Shown piece after piece: positions 27,136 to 37,032 of a stretch of 64,000 bases of DNA. Below the pieces are notes generated by a model that was not told the origin of the DNA, made no database searches, and saw nothing but the letters and a program-made list of their open reading frames with translations. Position numbers and translations under genes: made by a program. Within the stretch, counting starts at the first letter, position 1. Each line of letters opens with the position of its first letter. This DNA comes from Mesorhizobium loti CJ3sym. Lineage in GTDB: Bacteria; Pseudomonadota; Alphaproteobacteria; Rhizobiales; Rhizobiaceae. Location: the NCBI RefSeq assembly GCF_000472785.1, contig NZ_KI421462.1, positions 152,298-216,297 of the forward strand. Reading direction: 5' to 3'.

Positions 27136-27994
27136 AGGGACAACGGAGATCGATATGCCTCGGGCCGGCAGCAATGTCGGCCTTGCCGAACGTGCCTATC
27201 GTATCCGTCGGCATGCCGTGCGCATGGGTCAAGTCCAGGGCCAGGGCTATGTCGGACAGGCTCTGGGGGTCGCCGACGTGCTCGCCGTCGCCTATTTCCA
27301 TGCGCTTCGTTACCGGCCTACCGACACGCGTTGGGAGGGGCGCGACCGTTTCCTGCTGTCGATCGGACACTACGCGATCGCGTTGTACGCCGCGCTGATC
27401 GAAGCGGGCGTGCTCCCGGAGGAAGAGCTCGAAACCTATGGCACCGACGACAGCCGCATGCCGATGTCCGGCATGGCGGCGTATACGCCCGGCATGGAGA
27501 TCACCGGCGGGTCGCTCGGCCACGGCCTTGGCATTGCCGTCGGCATGTGCCTGGGGCTGAAACGCAAGCGGAGCGGCAGTTTCGTCTACAATCTGATGTC
27601 CGATGGTGAGCTCGGCGAGGGCTCGACCTGGGAAGCAGCGATGTCGGCCGCACACCACAGGCTCGACAATCTCATCGCCATCGTCGACTTCAACAATCAG
27701 CAAGCCGACGGCCCATCGACCGCGATGCTTTCCTCCGAGCCGGTGACCGACAAGTTCGAGGCGTTCGGCTGGCACGCACAGCGTGTCGACGGCAACGACA
27801 TTGAGGCAGTCCGCATGGCCTTCGATCTGGCGCGCGGGCTTAAGGAACCTCGCCCGCGTGTCATCGTCTGCGACACTCGCATGGCCAAGGGCGTGCCGTT
27901 CCTTGAATCCCGCGACATTGCACACTTCATTCGGGTCGAGCCGCATGAATGGACGTTGGCCCTCGAAGCTTTGGAGAGGGGACGTTCGCATTGA
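27128..27994 (+). CDS. Transketolase, N-terminal (TPP-binding) subunit
   Basis: The 288-residue protein corresponds to the TPP-binding half of transketolase: GGSLGHGLGIAVGMCLG and the diphosphate/Mg site NLMSDGELGEGSTWEA, then NLIAIVDFNNQQADG. Split two-subunit transketolases occur in archaea and in bacterial catabolic operons for unusual sugars. It overlaps the SDR by 8 bp and the C-subunit by 4 bp. Confidence 0.93.
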   Translation: MAEGTTEIDMPRAGSNVGLAERAYRIRRHAVRMGQVQGQGYVGQALGVADVLAVAYFHALRYRPTDTRWEGRDRFLLSIGHYAIALYAALIEAGVLPEEELETYGTDDSRMPMSGMAAYTPGMEITGGSLGHGLGIAVGMCLGLKRKRSGSFVYNLMSDGELGEGSTWEAAMSAAHHRLDNLIAIVDFNNQQADGPSTAMLSSEPVTDKFEAFGWHAQRVDGNDIEAVRMAFDLARGLKEPRPRVIVCDTRMAKGVPFLESRDIAHFIRVEPHEWTLALEALERGRSH

Positions 27995-29013
27995 GGCTGT
28001 CAAAGTTCGCGCCGCGCCACGCCGTCAACGCGGGTGAGCGCAAAACGACGTCGGCAATGATCGCCTCGATTGCGCCCGATGGCATTGCGACCCGCAACGC
28101 GCCGTTTGGGCACACACTTGCCAGATTGGCACACGAGCGGCTCGGGATCGTGGGTTTGACGGCTGATCTTGCGAAATACACCGACCTACATGTCTTCGCG
28201 CAGGAGCATCCGGATCGCTTCTACCAAATGGGCATGGCGGAGCAGGTGCTGATGAGCGCTGCCGCTGGCCTGGCGCGGGAGGGTTTCACGCCCTTCGCCA
28301 CGACCTACGCTGTCTTTGCCTCGCGACGTGCCTACGATTTCATATGCATGGCGATTGCCGAGGAGAACCTCGACGTCAAAATTGTCTGCGCTCTGCCGGG
28401 ATTGACCACCGGCTACGGCCCCAGCCACCAGGCGACGGAAGACATCGCGATTTTCCGCGGCATGCCGAACCTGACGATCATCGATCCATGCGACGCGCTC
28501 GACATCGAACAGGCCACGGAGGCGATCGCGGACTACAAGGGGCCGGTCTACATGCGGCTGTTGCGGGGCAAGGTCCCCGTCGTGCTCGACGAATATGATT
28601 ACACATTCCAGATCGGCAAGGCGCGGCTGCTGCGCGACGGTGCGGATGTGCTGTTCATTTCCAGCGGGCTGATGACCATGCGCGTGCTGGAGGCCGCGAA
28701 GGCGCTCGAAGCGGACCGCATCGACTGCGCGGTGCTGCACGTGCCGACCATCAAGCCGCTCGATACGGACGCAATCCTTGCCGCCGCGCGCCGGGCTGGA
28801 CGGATGGTGGTCGTTGCGGAGAACCACACGATGATCGGCGGGTTGGGCGAAGGTGTCGCTGGCCTGCTGATGCGCGAGGGCGTGACCCCTGTCTTCCGCC
28901 AGATCGCACTGCCCGACGAATTTCTCGACGCCGGCGCGCTACCGACACTTCACGACCGCTACGGGATCTCAACATCAGAGATCGTGCGCCGCGTACGCAA
29001 GTGGGTGAAATAG
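27991..29013 (+). CDS. Transketolase, C-terminal (pyrimidine-binding) subunit
   Basis: The 340-residue product has the pyrimidine-binding half: YQMGMAEQVLMSAAAGLAREG (catalytic Glu of the TPP pyrimidine), FATTYAVFASRRAYDFI, GLTTGYGPSHQATEDIA, and the C-terminal domain with VVAENHTMIGGLGEGVAG. I chose the TTG at 27991, which overlaps the previous stop and has GAGAGGGG upstream; the frame is open from 27949. With the N-subunit it should transfer a two-carbon ketol unit, probably feeding a branched or rare pentose into central metabolism. Confidence 0.92.
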   Translation: MRLSKFAPRHAVNAGERKTTSAMIASIAPDGIATRNAPFGHTLARLAHERLGIVGLTADLAKYTDLHVFAQEHPDRFYQMGMAEQVLMSAAAGLAREGFTPFATTYAVFASRRAYDFICMAIAEENLDVKIVCALPGLTTGYGPSHQATEDIAIFRGMPNLTIIDPCDALDIEQATEAIADYKGPVYMRLLRGKVPVVLDEYDYTFQIGKARLLRDGADVLFISSGLMTMRVLEAAKALEADRIDCAVLHVPTIKPLDTDAILAAARRAGRMVVVAENHTMIGGLGEGVAGLLMREGVTPVFRQIALPDEFLDAGALPTLHDRYGISTSEIVRRVRKWVK

Positions 29014-29788
29014 ATACGAGGTCCTGACGCGTAACCAGGCTTGGGGTCTGACCCTATGGTGCCAATGTGCCCCTGAAACGCGGTTTCTAGCGTGAAGGCG
29101 ATCCGCGGCATGGTCAGCGCCGGGAATGCTCCCTGACGCGTCGCTCCTGCGATGCTTTCTCCGGCAAGCGATCGCGCGTCAGCCAGGCGAGCATGGCTCG
29201 TGAAGCAACGCTCCCCTCGCGCATCCCGGTCTTGTACTCCCTTCGCATGTTCTTGGCGAGCTCGACCAATCGCAAGACAGCACGCTATGGACGGGGCCGC
29301 CCCCGCTGTAGTTCGGCGATGACAGATCGACCAAATCGTCGAGCGCGCAGGGCAGCCGAGGCAGCACTGAAGTTCCCCACTGCCATTTATGCGACTTTGG
29401 AGGGCGCTTGCGTTGGTGCCAGGCGGCGCGTCACTGTCGCATTTCTGACTTGCTGCGCCCTGTCCTCCGAAACGACCTTGGCGACATTTCTACTTTGCTG
29501 GCAGCGCGACATTCCAACTTGGTTGCAACATGGAAGCACAAATCGCGAACACCCAAGGCCGGCGTCTGTTCGAATGCCTTAAATCCTTGCTGTAGCGCGG
29601 TGGAGTCCGACATCGTCAACGCTGAAACCGGTCGTACCGGAACACAGGGCTCGATTTCCGCTGGATCAAGTGTGTCGAAATAGGCAGAGGTTGGCACTGC
29701 GCAAGCCCACCCGGACTCCAAGAAGCCCACGCATCATGAATTGTTCCTTTCCGGTCAGAGGTCTGGCGCTCCCTGCCATTGCAATGGT
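29014..29788. other. Long intergenic stretch before the defence-gene block
   Basis: No complete gene is supported. On the minus strand about 29120-29330 a frame reads FGRSVIAELQRGRPRP, a stop, then RLVELAKNMRREYKTGMREGSVASRAMLAWL, which looks like the broken end of a small protein. The motif gggtctgaccctatgg near 29043 is a common junction-type repeat, not assigned further. This region marks the switch from catabolic to defence genes. Confidence 0.35.
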
Positions 29789-31354
29789 ATGGCTACAACA
29801 AGAGTCTTGGGGGCGACTTTGTTCTTTACGGTATTGGCTGCGGGCGTACGCCCGCCAAGTAATGCGCGTTCACGCGCGTTTCTGGTCACGGACAACTGGG
29901 ACGACTGGTTCGAATTTTCGACCATGTACTTCCTGACCTATGTCGATACTGCTGGCGAGCAGCACGATATCGGCTCCGTAAAAATCGGCCAGGTCGGGAT
30001 GGAGAAAGGTCAGCGCCGCCCAAACATCCCTAATCGTTTCGATGCCTTGGATGACCCGTTCTTTGCCTTAGGGCAGGATGACACGTATTACGCGGGGTTG
30101 AACGACCTAGGTCCAGAGCTTCGCGACCGAATCCTCGAAGGCCTTCGAGATGTCGCGCTTGATGCAGATCTATTTGAGCGGTCACTCGATGAACGAGTCA
30201 CCGGAATATCCTTACTCCGCTCCGTAACCCCGCAAGCTGTAAGAGGTCAGTACCGTCGTATGGCTCGTGGTGGCGCGCGTGTCACGCCATACGAATTGTC
30301 CTACACAACTGCCCGTGACCGCCGCTCGGACACGAGTCGGATCGAGTTGACGTTTGCGGTGTCTCCTGAAGTTCAGCCGCCAACCAACATACACGTGATC
30401 ACCGGCAGGAACGGCGTCGGCAAGACCCACCTGCTCAATTCCATGACTGAGTCCATTCTAAACGACGGCGAACGCGCAAAAGGGAGGTTTGTAGTCAACC
30501 ATGACGGTGACGACACTGGTACGTTCACCGGCCTTGTCTCAGTGAGTTTTAGCGCGTTCGATGATTTCACACCGCTCAGCGTTCCGAGAGACAAGTCTTC
30601 GGGACTGCAATACTCCTACATCGGTCTCAAGAAAGTCGGGCTATCTCCTGAGGGAAAGCCGCTGGCGCCGAAGAGTCCCAACTATCTAGGTCGGGACTTC
30701 GCCGAAAGCGTCCAGATTTGTCGGCGCGGTGCGAGGGCCTCTCGGTGGAGACGCGCCCTCCAGATGCTTGAGGCAGATCCCATTTTCAAGGACGCTGATG
30801 TGGCGCAGCTGGCAGCAGAGGATGAAGATGACGCCTCCTCAGAAGCGTCACGCCTATTCGGGCAGCTCAGCTCGGGTCACAAAATCGTTCTACTGACGAT
30901 TACCCGTCTGGTGGAAACCGTTGAGGAGAGGACACTCGTCCTTCTGGACGAACCTGAAGCGCATCTCCATCCACCGCTATTGTCGGCATTTGTCCGAGCC
31001 CTTTCCGACCTCCTGATCAACCGCAACGGCGTCGCGATCATCGCAACACACTCGCCTGTCGTTCTGCAGGAGGTGCCAATGAGCTGCGTCTGGAAAGTTC
31101 GACGAAATGGACGAACTGTGATCGCGGAGAGGCCCGAGATTGAAACCTTTGGAGAAAACGTCGGAATACTGACCAGGGAAATCTTCGGCTTGGAGGTCAC
31201 CGATTCGGGCTTCCACAAGATGTTGCGGGACAAGGTGGAGGAGGGTGGAGACTTCGAAGACATCCTCGAGCATTTCGGTGGTCGGGTTGGCTTGGAAGGC
31301 CAGGCAATCATTCGGGGCCTCATCGCCGCACGCGATGCGGACGGTCACGAATAA
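29789..31354 (+). CDS. AAA ATPase of a Septu-like (PtuA-type) pair
   Basis: An SMC/ABC-like AAA_21-type ATPase. After an N-terminal region of about 190 residues come Walker A (TGRNGVGKTHLLNS, about residue 210), signature-like LSSGHKIVLLTITRL, Walker B LVLLDEPEAHLHPP and the H-loop ATHSPVVLQEVP. The start is uncertain: ATG 29741 and 29789 are possible, and the conserved-looking part begins at NWDDWFEFSTMY. The stop overlaps the HNH gene start (TAATG). ATPase-HNH pairs define Septu and related retron-associated toxins, where the ATPase restrains and activates the nuclease. Confidence 0.85.
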   Translation: MATTRVLGATLFFTVLAAGVRPPSNARSRAFLVTDNWDDWFEFSTMYFLTYVDTAGEQHDIGSVKIGQVGMEKGQRRPNIPNRFDALDDPFFALGQDDTYYAGLNDLGPELRDRILEGLRDVALDADLFERSLDERVTGISLLRSVTPQAVRGQYRRMARGGARVTPYELSYTTARDRRSDTSRIELTFAVSPEVQPPTNIHVITGRNGVGKTHLLNSMTESILNDGERAKGRFVVNHDGDDTGTFTGLVSVSFSAFDDFTPLSVPRDKSSGLQYSYIGLKKVGLSPEGKPLAPKSPNYLGRDFAESVQICRRGARASRWRRALQMLEADPIFKDADVAQLAAEDEDDASSEASRLFGQLSSGHKIVLLTITRLVETVEERTLVLLDEPEAHLHPPLLSAFVRALSDLLINRNGVAIIATHSPVVLQEVPMSCVWKVRRNGRTVIAERPEIETFGENVGILTREIFGLEVTDSGFHKMLRDKVEEGGDFEDILEHFGGRVGLEGQAIIRGLIAARDADGHE

Positions 31355-32199
31355 TGTGGAAACTACCAAAGCCGGAACTTACTGCCGAGGATGTTTTCAT
31401 CACGGCTATCAGTCGCGTTGCCGATGTTGGTCTAAAAGGGCGACTTGAGAGCGTCACCGCCACGATCATTCAGGCCTCAATCGACTTTGACGAGGCAGCG
31501 TCCAACAACGAAATTCATACTATCGAGCCTAGCCCAAACGTCGACGGCGTGGTGACAATCAAGGAGATGTCGGGCGTGTACGCCGGAAGAATGGTCGCGA
31601 GAGGGAGCCCGGGGCGAACTATCTATGACGAGCTACTGGCCGCACCTAAATATGGCCGATGTCCTCTATGCGGGCAGCATATTGTGTCCACTCTCGATCA
31701 CTACCTTCCAAAAACCCGCTATCCAGCGCTCGCGGTAGCTCCCTGGAATCTTGTTCCTGCCTGTCATGACTGCAACAAGGCGAAATCTGATACCCGGCCG
31801 CTGACGGCGGATGAAGAGGCGTTTCATCCATATTATGACGACATCGACGGTGATCTCTGGCTGGTAGCCCAGGTCGTCGAAAGTGCGCCCGCTGCACTAC
31901 GCTTCCTTGTTTCGCCTTCACCTGGATGGAGTGACACGCTGACGGCCCGGGTATTGCGTCAATTTCAAATGCTGAAACTCGCGCGACTATATGCTGCCAA
32001 GGGGGCACAAGAGCTGACCGACTTGCACAACCTGCTAAGGACACATCTTGCCAATGGCGGCCCAGACGAAGTGCGTCTGCTCCTGCAGCAATTCGCGGAT
32101 AGCTGTCGGGCGGCGAATATGAACGCATGGCGCACGGCAACGTATCAGGCCCTGGCGAACAGTGACTGGTACTGCCAAGGGGGCTTTGCGCACGTGTAG
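31354..32199 (+). CDS. HNH endonuclease partner (PtuB-like)
   Basis: The 281-residue protein has a zinc-stabilised HNH site: C103-P-L-C106, D115-H116, N132 in PWNLVPAC137-HDC140, then NKAKSD. The rest is helical and unassigned. Translation is coupled to the ATPase by a one-base TAATG overlap. In Septu the HNH subunit is the nucleic-acid-cleaving effector; the same role is inferred here. It resembles PtuB in layout, though the order of domains should be checked against retron-type HNH effectors. Confidence 0.85.
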   Translation: MWKLPKPELTAEDVFITAISRVADVGLKGRLESVTATIIQASIDFDEAASNNEIHTIEPSPNVDGVVTIKEMSGVYAGRMVARGSPGRTIYDELLAAPKYGRCPLCGQHIVSTLDHYLPKTRYPALAVAPWNLVPACHDCNKAKSDTRPLTADEEAFHPYYDDIDGDLWLVAQVVESAPAALRFLVSPSPGWSDTLTARVLRQFQMLKLARLYAAKGAQELTDLHNLLRTHLANGGPDEVRLLLQQFADSCRAANMNAWRTATYQALANSDWYCQGGFAHV

Positions 32200-32625
32200 G
32201 TCGAAGTCCATGCCGGTGCCACTTAGCACCACTTAACCAAAAGGCGGCTCCGAGGACAGAACACCTAACGGGCGTCTGGGTGATACCGAACGGAGACCTC
32301 GTTTGGGTATACGCCGAGTTAGTCGCCGAAGCCGATCACCTCATCCACCAAGGCCGCAGGCCTCTGCTTTCGAGGTCCTCACCGCTCGACTATTTGAAAT
32401 CGAGTTAATCGGCTCAGATCCTGTCATTGAAGCTGCGAGGCAATCTGCGGAAGTGCTTTGGCTTCGCACGCAGCTGAAGATGCTAAGCCGAGGCAGGTCC
32501 TCTAAGACCTCAAACAGAATTTTGTCTCTGCTGCACGGCGTGAAATAGCTGTGATCGAGAGCTTATCGTCACCGAAGTTCTTTGCCTGAATCGTATGCTC
32601 CGGTCGCACTTGCAGCAGTCGGCTG
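32200..32625. other. Convergent intergenic stretch
   Basis: An 81-codon plus-strand frame (32303-32548, containing SAFEVLTARLFEIELIGSDPVIEAARQ cut short here by stops) has no RBS and starts in shadow-like sequence. I regard it as doubtful. No terminator hairpin stood out. Confidence 0.3.
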
Positions 32626-33528
32626 CTACGCCGGGAACAGAGTCCGCACACGTGCGAACGGGTTGCGATACTCCGAGGCGTACCGAGCCTTGGCAACGAT
32701 GATGTCGGGAAACGAAATCCTTCGCTTCAACGCATCGAAAATGTCCATCCCGTCGGCGAGAATAATTCGCCTGGCTGTGAATGCCTCGAGAGCTCCATCC
32801 GTAAAGCCTTCGAAGCTGACGAACAACCCTCTCGTCCCTTCGAGACGCTCGCTCAGTTTTCCCTGAAAGGCATGTAGGTTTTCAGCTCCAGTCTTCGCAC
32901 GATGCCACTTCGCCTCGAGGAGATATGTGATTGCGCCATGTTGGAACGACCCGTCGATCTGCTCGCCCGCCAGCCGGGACCCTTCCCTCGCGTCCATATC
33001 CCAGGCATTAAACAATGCAGTCAGGAGGCGCTCGAAGTGATATCCTCGAGCGTGAGGCTCATCCGTCATCGCAAAGAGCGCTATAAAGTCGCGTTCGAGA
33101 CGATCAAGTGCGGCATGATCTGGGCCTGCCTTCGTTGCGGAATGTGATTGTGCGGGGGACGAACCGACATTGATGTCGAAAGAGGGCAATAGGGCCCCAC
33201 CCAGTCTCTCGACAATCGAACTGAGCCGCGCTCGGGCATTGACAACGGTCTCCGGATCTCCCCTACTGATGCGGATGGTTTCGCGGTATTCCCACAATGC
33301 CGTCAGTGCCCGGACAATGGCTCGTGGGTGTCCAATCGTCAGAAGCGCCCGCAGGCGCTTCCCCTTGCTTCCACTCCCAGATGCATACGCATCATCGTAG
33401 ATGTCGATACCGACCTCCCTACGGAAGAAATCGTCAAATGTTGCGTTCGTGAAATCGAGTACCCATCCGGAGCTTATTCCGAACAGATCATCCACCAGTT
33501 TCAGTTCGACAGCTCTGAGCTGATCCAT
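32626..33528 (-). CDS. PD-(D/E)XK nuclease with AbiJ-like N-terminal domain
   Basis: The 300-residue protein has two parts. Residues 1-120 (LFGISSGWVLDFTNATFDDF, then SKGKRLRALL) resemble the N-terminal domain found in abortive-infection AbiJ-type proteins. Residues 155-260 form a restriction-endonuclease fold: E166 in RGYHFERLLTALFN, D192 in GEQIDGSF, and E205-A-K207 in YLLEAKWH. This is the pattern of an Mrr-like DNA nuclease. It lies 79 bp downstream of the YkgJ gene on the same strand and could be the last gene of that transcript. A role in abortive infection is inferred. Confidence 0.75.
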   Translation of the reverse strand: MDQLRAVELKLVDDLFGISSGWVLDFTNATFDDFFRREVGIDIYDDAYASGSGSKGKRLRALLTIGHPRAIVRALTALWEYRETIRISRGDPETVVNARARLSSIVERLGGALLPSFDINVGSSPAQSHSATKAGPDHAALDRLERDFIALFAMTDEPHARGYHFERLLTALFNAWDMDAREGSRLAGEQIDGSFQHGAITYLLEAKWHRAKTGAENLHAFQGKLSERLEGTRGLFVSFEGFTDGALEAFTARRIILADGMDIFDALKRRISFPDIIVAKARYASEYRNPFARVRTLFPA

Positions 33529-33607
33529 CGCTATGGTCCCTTGATCCGCACCAAATGTCTACGATGAATGGTTGCATTCTAAAATCTCGGAAACCGCAAT
33601 CCTTCCG

Positions 33608-34420
33608 TCAAGGTGGTGGGCGTTCGACCTCAAAGCCCCAGTCGAGCCGCGACGTTCTCCACGAGCTGAGCATTTGACGGTGCACCGTCTCGCTGCGCGT
33701 GGAAAACCGAAAATGGATCCCCCCATCCAACCAAACAGAGAGGGATGCATCAAAGTCCCGCAAAGCTACAAGCAACGAGCCGCACATCTCTGCGAGTTCT
33801 GTGTTCAGTCCACGTTTCACGTGCAAGGCACTGTCGATGCCGACCTGCAACGCAGACGAAATCAACTTCGGATGGACGAGAAATGCGACGTCGCCGGCGC
33901 CACCGGCCAAGGCCTGTTCACACCTTTCCCTCGAATTCGAAAACAGCGCACGGCAGACGGCCGGCCGGCGATCATAGACGGAACACTGATTGTCCACGAG
34001 AAGCGGACAGGTAGCGTGGCTCCCATATCTCGCATCAGGGTTCAACGGAAGTTTCGATATTTCGGACAAGCGACGCTCGATGCTTGCCAGTTCATCATCT
34101 GTGCGCGTCGAGAGCAGCAGTTGCGCAAGGATGAATATCTCGAACGGACTGCAGAGCACCATCTGGTGGCAGCACGCGGAACAACCAGCTCGGAAGGCGA
34201 CGACACCCTGGGGATTGTTTCGAGCCACCAAATCGAGAGAAGCATTCCGCCCCGCATATGAAGCGATCAGCGCGTCGACAATATTATCTGGATAAACATC
34301 GAACGCCCGGCACGTGTTCTGATAAGCTTGCCTCAGAACTTTTTCGCCCTGCTCAGCGTCCATCGTCGAGGCGAGAGCTGCATTCTGCTTTCTTCTTTTG
34401 GCTTCGCCCACGAGCCCCAC
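33608..34420 (-). CDS. YkgJ-family cysteine-cluster protein
   Basis: The 270-residue protein has the YkgJ pattern of metal-ligand cysteines: AGCSACCHQMV, then CPLLVDNQCSVYDRRPAVCR, with another Cys at SRERCEQ. These bind zinc or an iron-sulphur cluster. The function of the family is unknown. It sits 59 bp after the S8 protease gene on the same strand and is probably co-transcribed with the ATPase-protease pair. Confidence 0.85.
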   Translation of the reverse strand: MGLVGEAKRRKQNAALASTMDAEQGEKVLRQAYQNTCRAFDVYPDNIVDALIASYAGRNASLDLVARNNPQGVVAFRAGCSACCHQMVLCSPFEIFILAQLLLSTRTDDELASIERRLSEISKLPLNPDARYGSHATCPLLVDNQCSVYDRRPAVCRALFSNSRERCEQALAGGAGDVAFLVHPKLISSALQVGIDSALHVKRGLNTELAEMCGSLLVALRDFDASLSVWLDGGIHFRFSTRSETVHRQMLSSWRTSRLDWGFEVERPPP

Positions 34421-34479
34421 CCTTCGAGTTCGGCGACTTCTGCGCCAGACCTACCAGACACACAATGCGAAGCCGAGCG

Positions 34480-37032
34480 CTATCCTCGCGTCCGGAGTCG
34501 TTGTGCGACCGTGATGTCGGCGAGCCTTAGGCCGCGACGCAATATCTCGGCACGAACCTCCTCGTACACTGGAGCAGTGCCGCGTGGATCCGCGATGGTC
34601 ATCAGAACCGCGAAGCGCACTCCTTCCTCGGGGTACAGAGCTCCGGCGCGTGTTAAGCCCTTCAGTGACAGCTTCCACTCGCTTGTCGTCCCACAACCCT
34701 TCGGGATGTTCTTTTCATAGCGCTTTATCGGCGTCCACTTGAGCCCATTTTCCAGAAGATAGCGCTCAGTGTAGTCGAGATGCTGTGGCAGCTGGCTGTC
34801 GCATGCGTTCAGCCGCTGTTGCGGATCGGGAACCAGTTCGCCATCTTCGTTCTCCTTTTCCTCGAGCTGGTGGAGACCAACGCCAAGCTGGACCCGTTGG
34901 CATTCGGCGTCGAACGCCGCATCGATGGGAGGCGTGTGAGCCAGTGTTACGTCGATCCGGCCACGGCATTTTCCTTCCGTCGTTACCAACGAACGCGGCC
35001 ACGTGAAGATAAAAGACAGTTCGCGCCGTGGCGGCAATATGTCTGCAAATACCAGAGTTATACTGTTCAGATCATCCGACAAGCATGCATCGGCGTGGCG
35101 TGGCACGCCAAACCCGACAAAATCTCGCGCGACCGTACGCAAGGGCTTCGCACATAGTATATGCGGCTTTTCGGCCTTGTGGACGCTCAGCGCGAGAAGC
35201 GTTTCTCGTGGAGCCTGACCTTCCAGCCGGTGGTCAAGCGCGGCTAGGGAACCCGTGACGAGCGGGGTCGCATAGCTTGTACCAGAACCTTCGACCAACT
35301 GGCCGTCAACGCCGATGGAATGAAGACCGCAAGAACTTCCAGCTCGCGGTGAAACCCCGCCAATATGAGCAAGTTCTGGCTTACGCGCGCCGCCAGGACC
35401 GGGTCCACGACGGGTATAGGTCGTTGGAACGTCAGCCACCGCACCCAATACGCTCGGAGCGTTGATCGCTCCAACCGTGATGCCGAAAAGATGCTCACCA
35501 GGCGCCGTAATACGCTCCTCCGCGATTGCGCGGGTGGCCAACATTTCGAGCGCATCTTCGGCCGTGGCCGACCATTCAGGCCGGGCATCGCGACCGCGGA
35601 GATTCCCAGCCGAAACCAAAAAGATCACGTCGTGCGTTAGCGCTATACGATCGAGGTTGGCGGCGAAGCTACTGTACCCCAACCCTTGGCGCACGCCCGG
35701 AGCACCGAGGCTCATGTTGAATACACGCACGCCCTCCGCCTTCGCGACTTCGATCTGGGTTTCGAGTTGGTCAAAAAATTCGTCAGGGGTTTGGTAATAT
35801 TGACCAAGGAGACCGCGGCGCGGCAAGACGTCAATATCAAAAAAGCGGCACGGCGTTGGCTCCAGACGGTTCGCGATCGTTGGGTTCAGCCCACCGCCAC
35901 CCGCGAGCAGCCCTGCTATGAACGACCCATGCGCCTCATCGCGATCCGCCGGCGAGATCAGACCCGCCGTTCCTGCTCGCCAAGGTTCGAGTTGGGAGAT
36001 CGCAGCAACGCCCGCGTCGATGACACCAACCACAGGATAGCTTTGATTTGCAACCGGTGGCTGGACTAAGGCTTCGGCTCCGAGCCCAATCGAACTGGCC
36101 GATCCCGACTCGAGACGTAGTGGAAGTTCAACACGGCGAACCAGCGGTTCTCGAGCCAAGAGGTCAAGCAGGGCTTGATGACGGGCCAGTGACCTGTCAG
36201 GTGCGCGCGGGCCAAGGTCGGGTACGCCCTCCGTTTGCTCTGCATCCACATCCGGGACGAGCGGCAAGCTGATAGCGCGCCGGCCATCACTCCGTAGATC
36301 GATGCTGAGCGTTAAGGCGGAGGCGGTCGCTTTCGTGGTGCGCGAACTGAAGGGTACGGCAATCAAGCCACCAAGTTCGTTAAGGCGGCCGCGAAATCGA
36401 GCAATCATCGCCTCCACCGCCTGAGGGGTCACTCTGGGATCAGGCCTGAACATTTCGACCACGTAGCCGCCGATGATCGTTTCTTGCTCGAGCCACATGA
36501 CCGCATCTCGAGCGGAGAACCCTAGCCTGTCTGCTGGGGTCGGCAGGCGTATTTCGTCGATGGCGCCGACTTCGCTTCGATATGCCGAAACCCGTTCCTC
36601 CATCCTGCCAGTTTCCGGGTTCTCCCTCAGGCGCGGCTGCACTTCAGCTCGCTGCTCAATCAGCTCACTTAGCCGGTCCAACGCATCGGGGGTTGTCTGG
36701 AAATACATTTGACCAATCGCGGCTCCACCCACGAGCGCGAAACGGTTCGGCGTGGTGAACAACGCACCAAGAGGCCGATAGCTTTTCGCCAACCCTTCCT
36801 CACGCATTTGAACCAAGACGAAACCCGCCGGATCAGCCTCTGTCCTTAGAGCCGAACTCGCTTGCAACAGCTGTTGGCGCAAGCGCGCCTTGTGCCGTTG
36901 AAAGCCCGAGTTGTTGCCGGCGAAAAAGTCGCGATTGGGACCGCGTGTTCCCGTTGCCTGAATTTGTATCAGCCGCTGCGTGTCAAGGAATACTTGGATT
37001 GGTCGTGCAAGGGGCTCAGCCATCGCGATCAC
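34480..37032 (-). CDS. Subtilisin-like (S8) protease paired with AAA ATPase
   Basis: The 850-residue protein has an N-terminal region of about 330 residues and then the S8 catalytic triad: Asp in VVGVIDAGV (about 338), His in HGSFIAGLLAGG (about 366) and Ser in GSGTSYATPLVTG (about 584). Between them is FNMSLGAPGVRQG. A C-terminal domain of about 250 residues follows. There is no signal peptide, so it acts in the cytoplasm. The start overlaps the ATPase stop by ATGA; an internal ATG two codons on (MAEPLARP) is also possible. Such AAA-S8 pairs recur in defence neighbourhoods, where the ATPase is thought to gate the protease. Confidence 0.88.
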   Translation of the reverse strand: MIAMAEPLARPIQVFLDTQRLIQIQATGTRGPNRDFFAGNNSGFQRHKARLRQQLLQASSALRTEADPAGFVLVQMREEGLAKSYRPLGALFTTPNRFALVGGAAIGQMYFQTTPDALDRLSELIEQRAEVQPRLRENPETGRMEERVSAYRSEVGAIDEIRLPTPADRLGFSARDAVMWLEQETIIGGYVVEMFRPDPRVTPQAVEAMIARFRGRLNELGGLIAVPFSSRTTKATASALTLSIDLRSDGRRAISLPLVPDVDAEQTEGVPDLGPRAPDRSLARHQALLDLLAREPLVRRVELPLRLESGSASSIGLGAEALVQPPVANQSYPVVGVIDAGVAAISQLEPWRAGTAGLISPADRDEAHGSFIAGLLAGGGGLNPTIANRLEPTPCRFFDIDVLPRRGLLGQYYQTPDEFFDQLETQIEVAKAEGVRVFNMSLGAPGVRQGLGYSSFAANLDRIALTHDVIFLVSAGNLRGRDARPEWSATAEDALEMLATRAIAEERITAPGEHLFGITVGAINAPSVLGAVADVPTTYTRRGPGPGGARKPELAHIGGVSPRAGSSCGLHSIGVDGQLVEGSGTSYATPLVTGSLAALDHRLEGQAPRETLLALSVHKAEKPHILCAKPLRTVARDFVGFGVPRHADACLSDDLNSITLVFADILPPRRELSFIFTWPRSLVTTEGKCRGRIDVTLAHTPPIDAAFDAECQRVQLGVGLHQLEEKENEDGELVPDPQQRLNACDSQLPQHLDYTERYLLENGLKWTPIKRYEKNIPKGCGTTSEWKLSLKGLTRAGALYPEEGVRFAVLMTIADPRGTAPVYEEVRAEILRRGLRLADITVAQRLRTRG

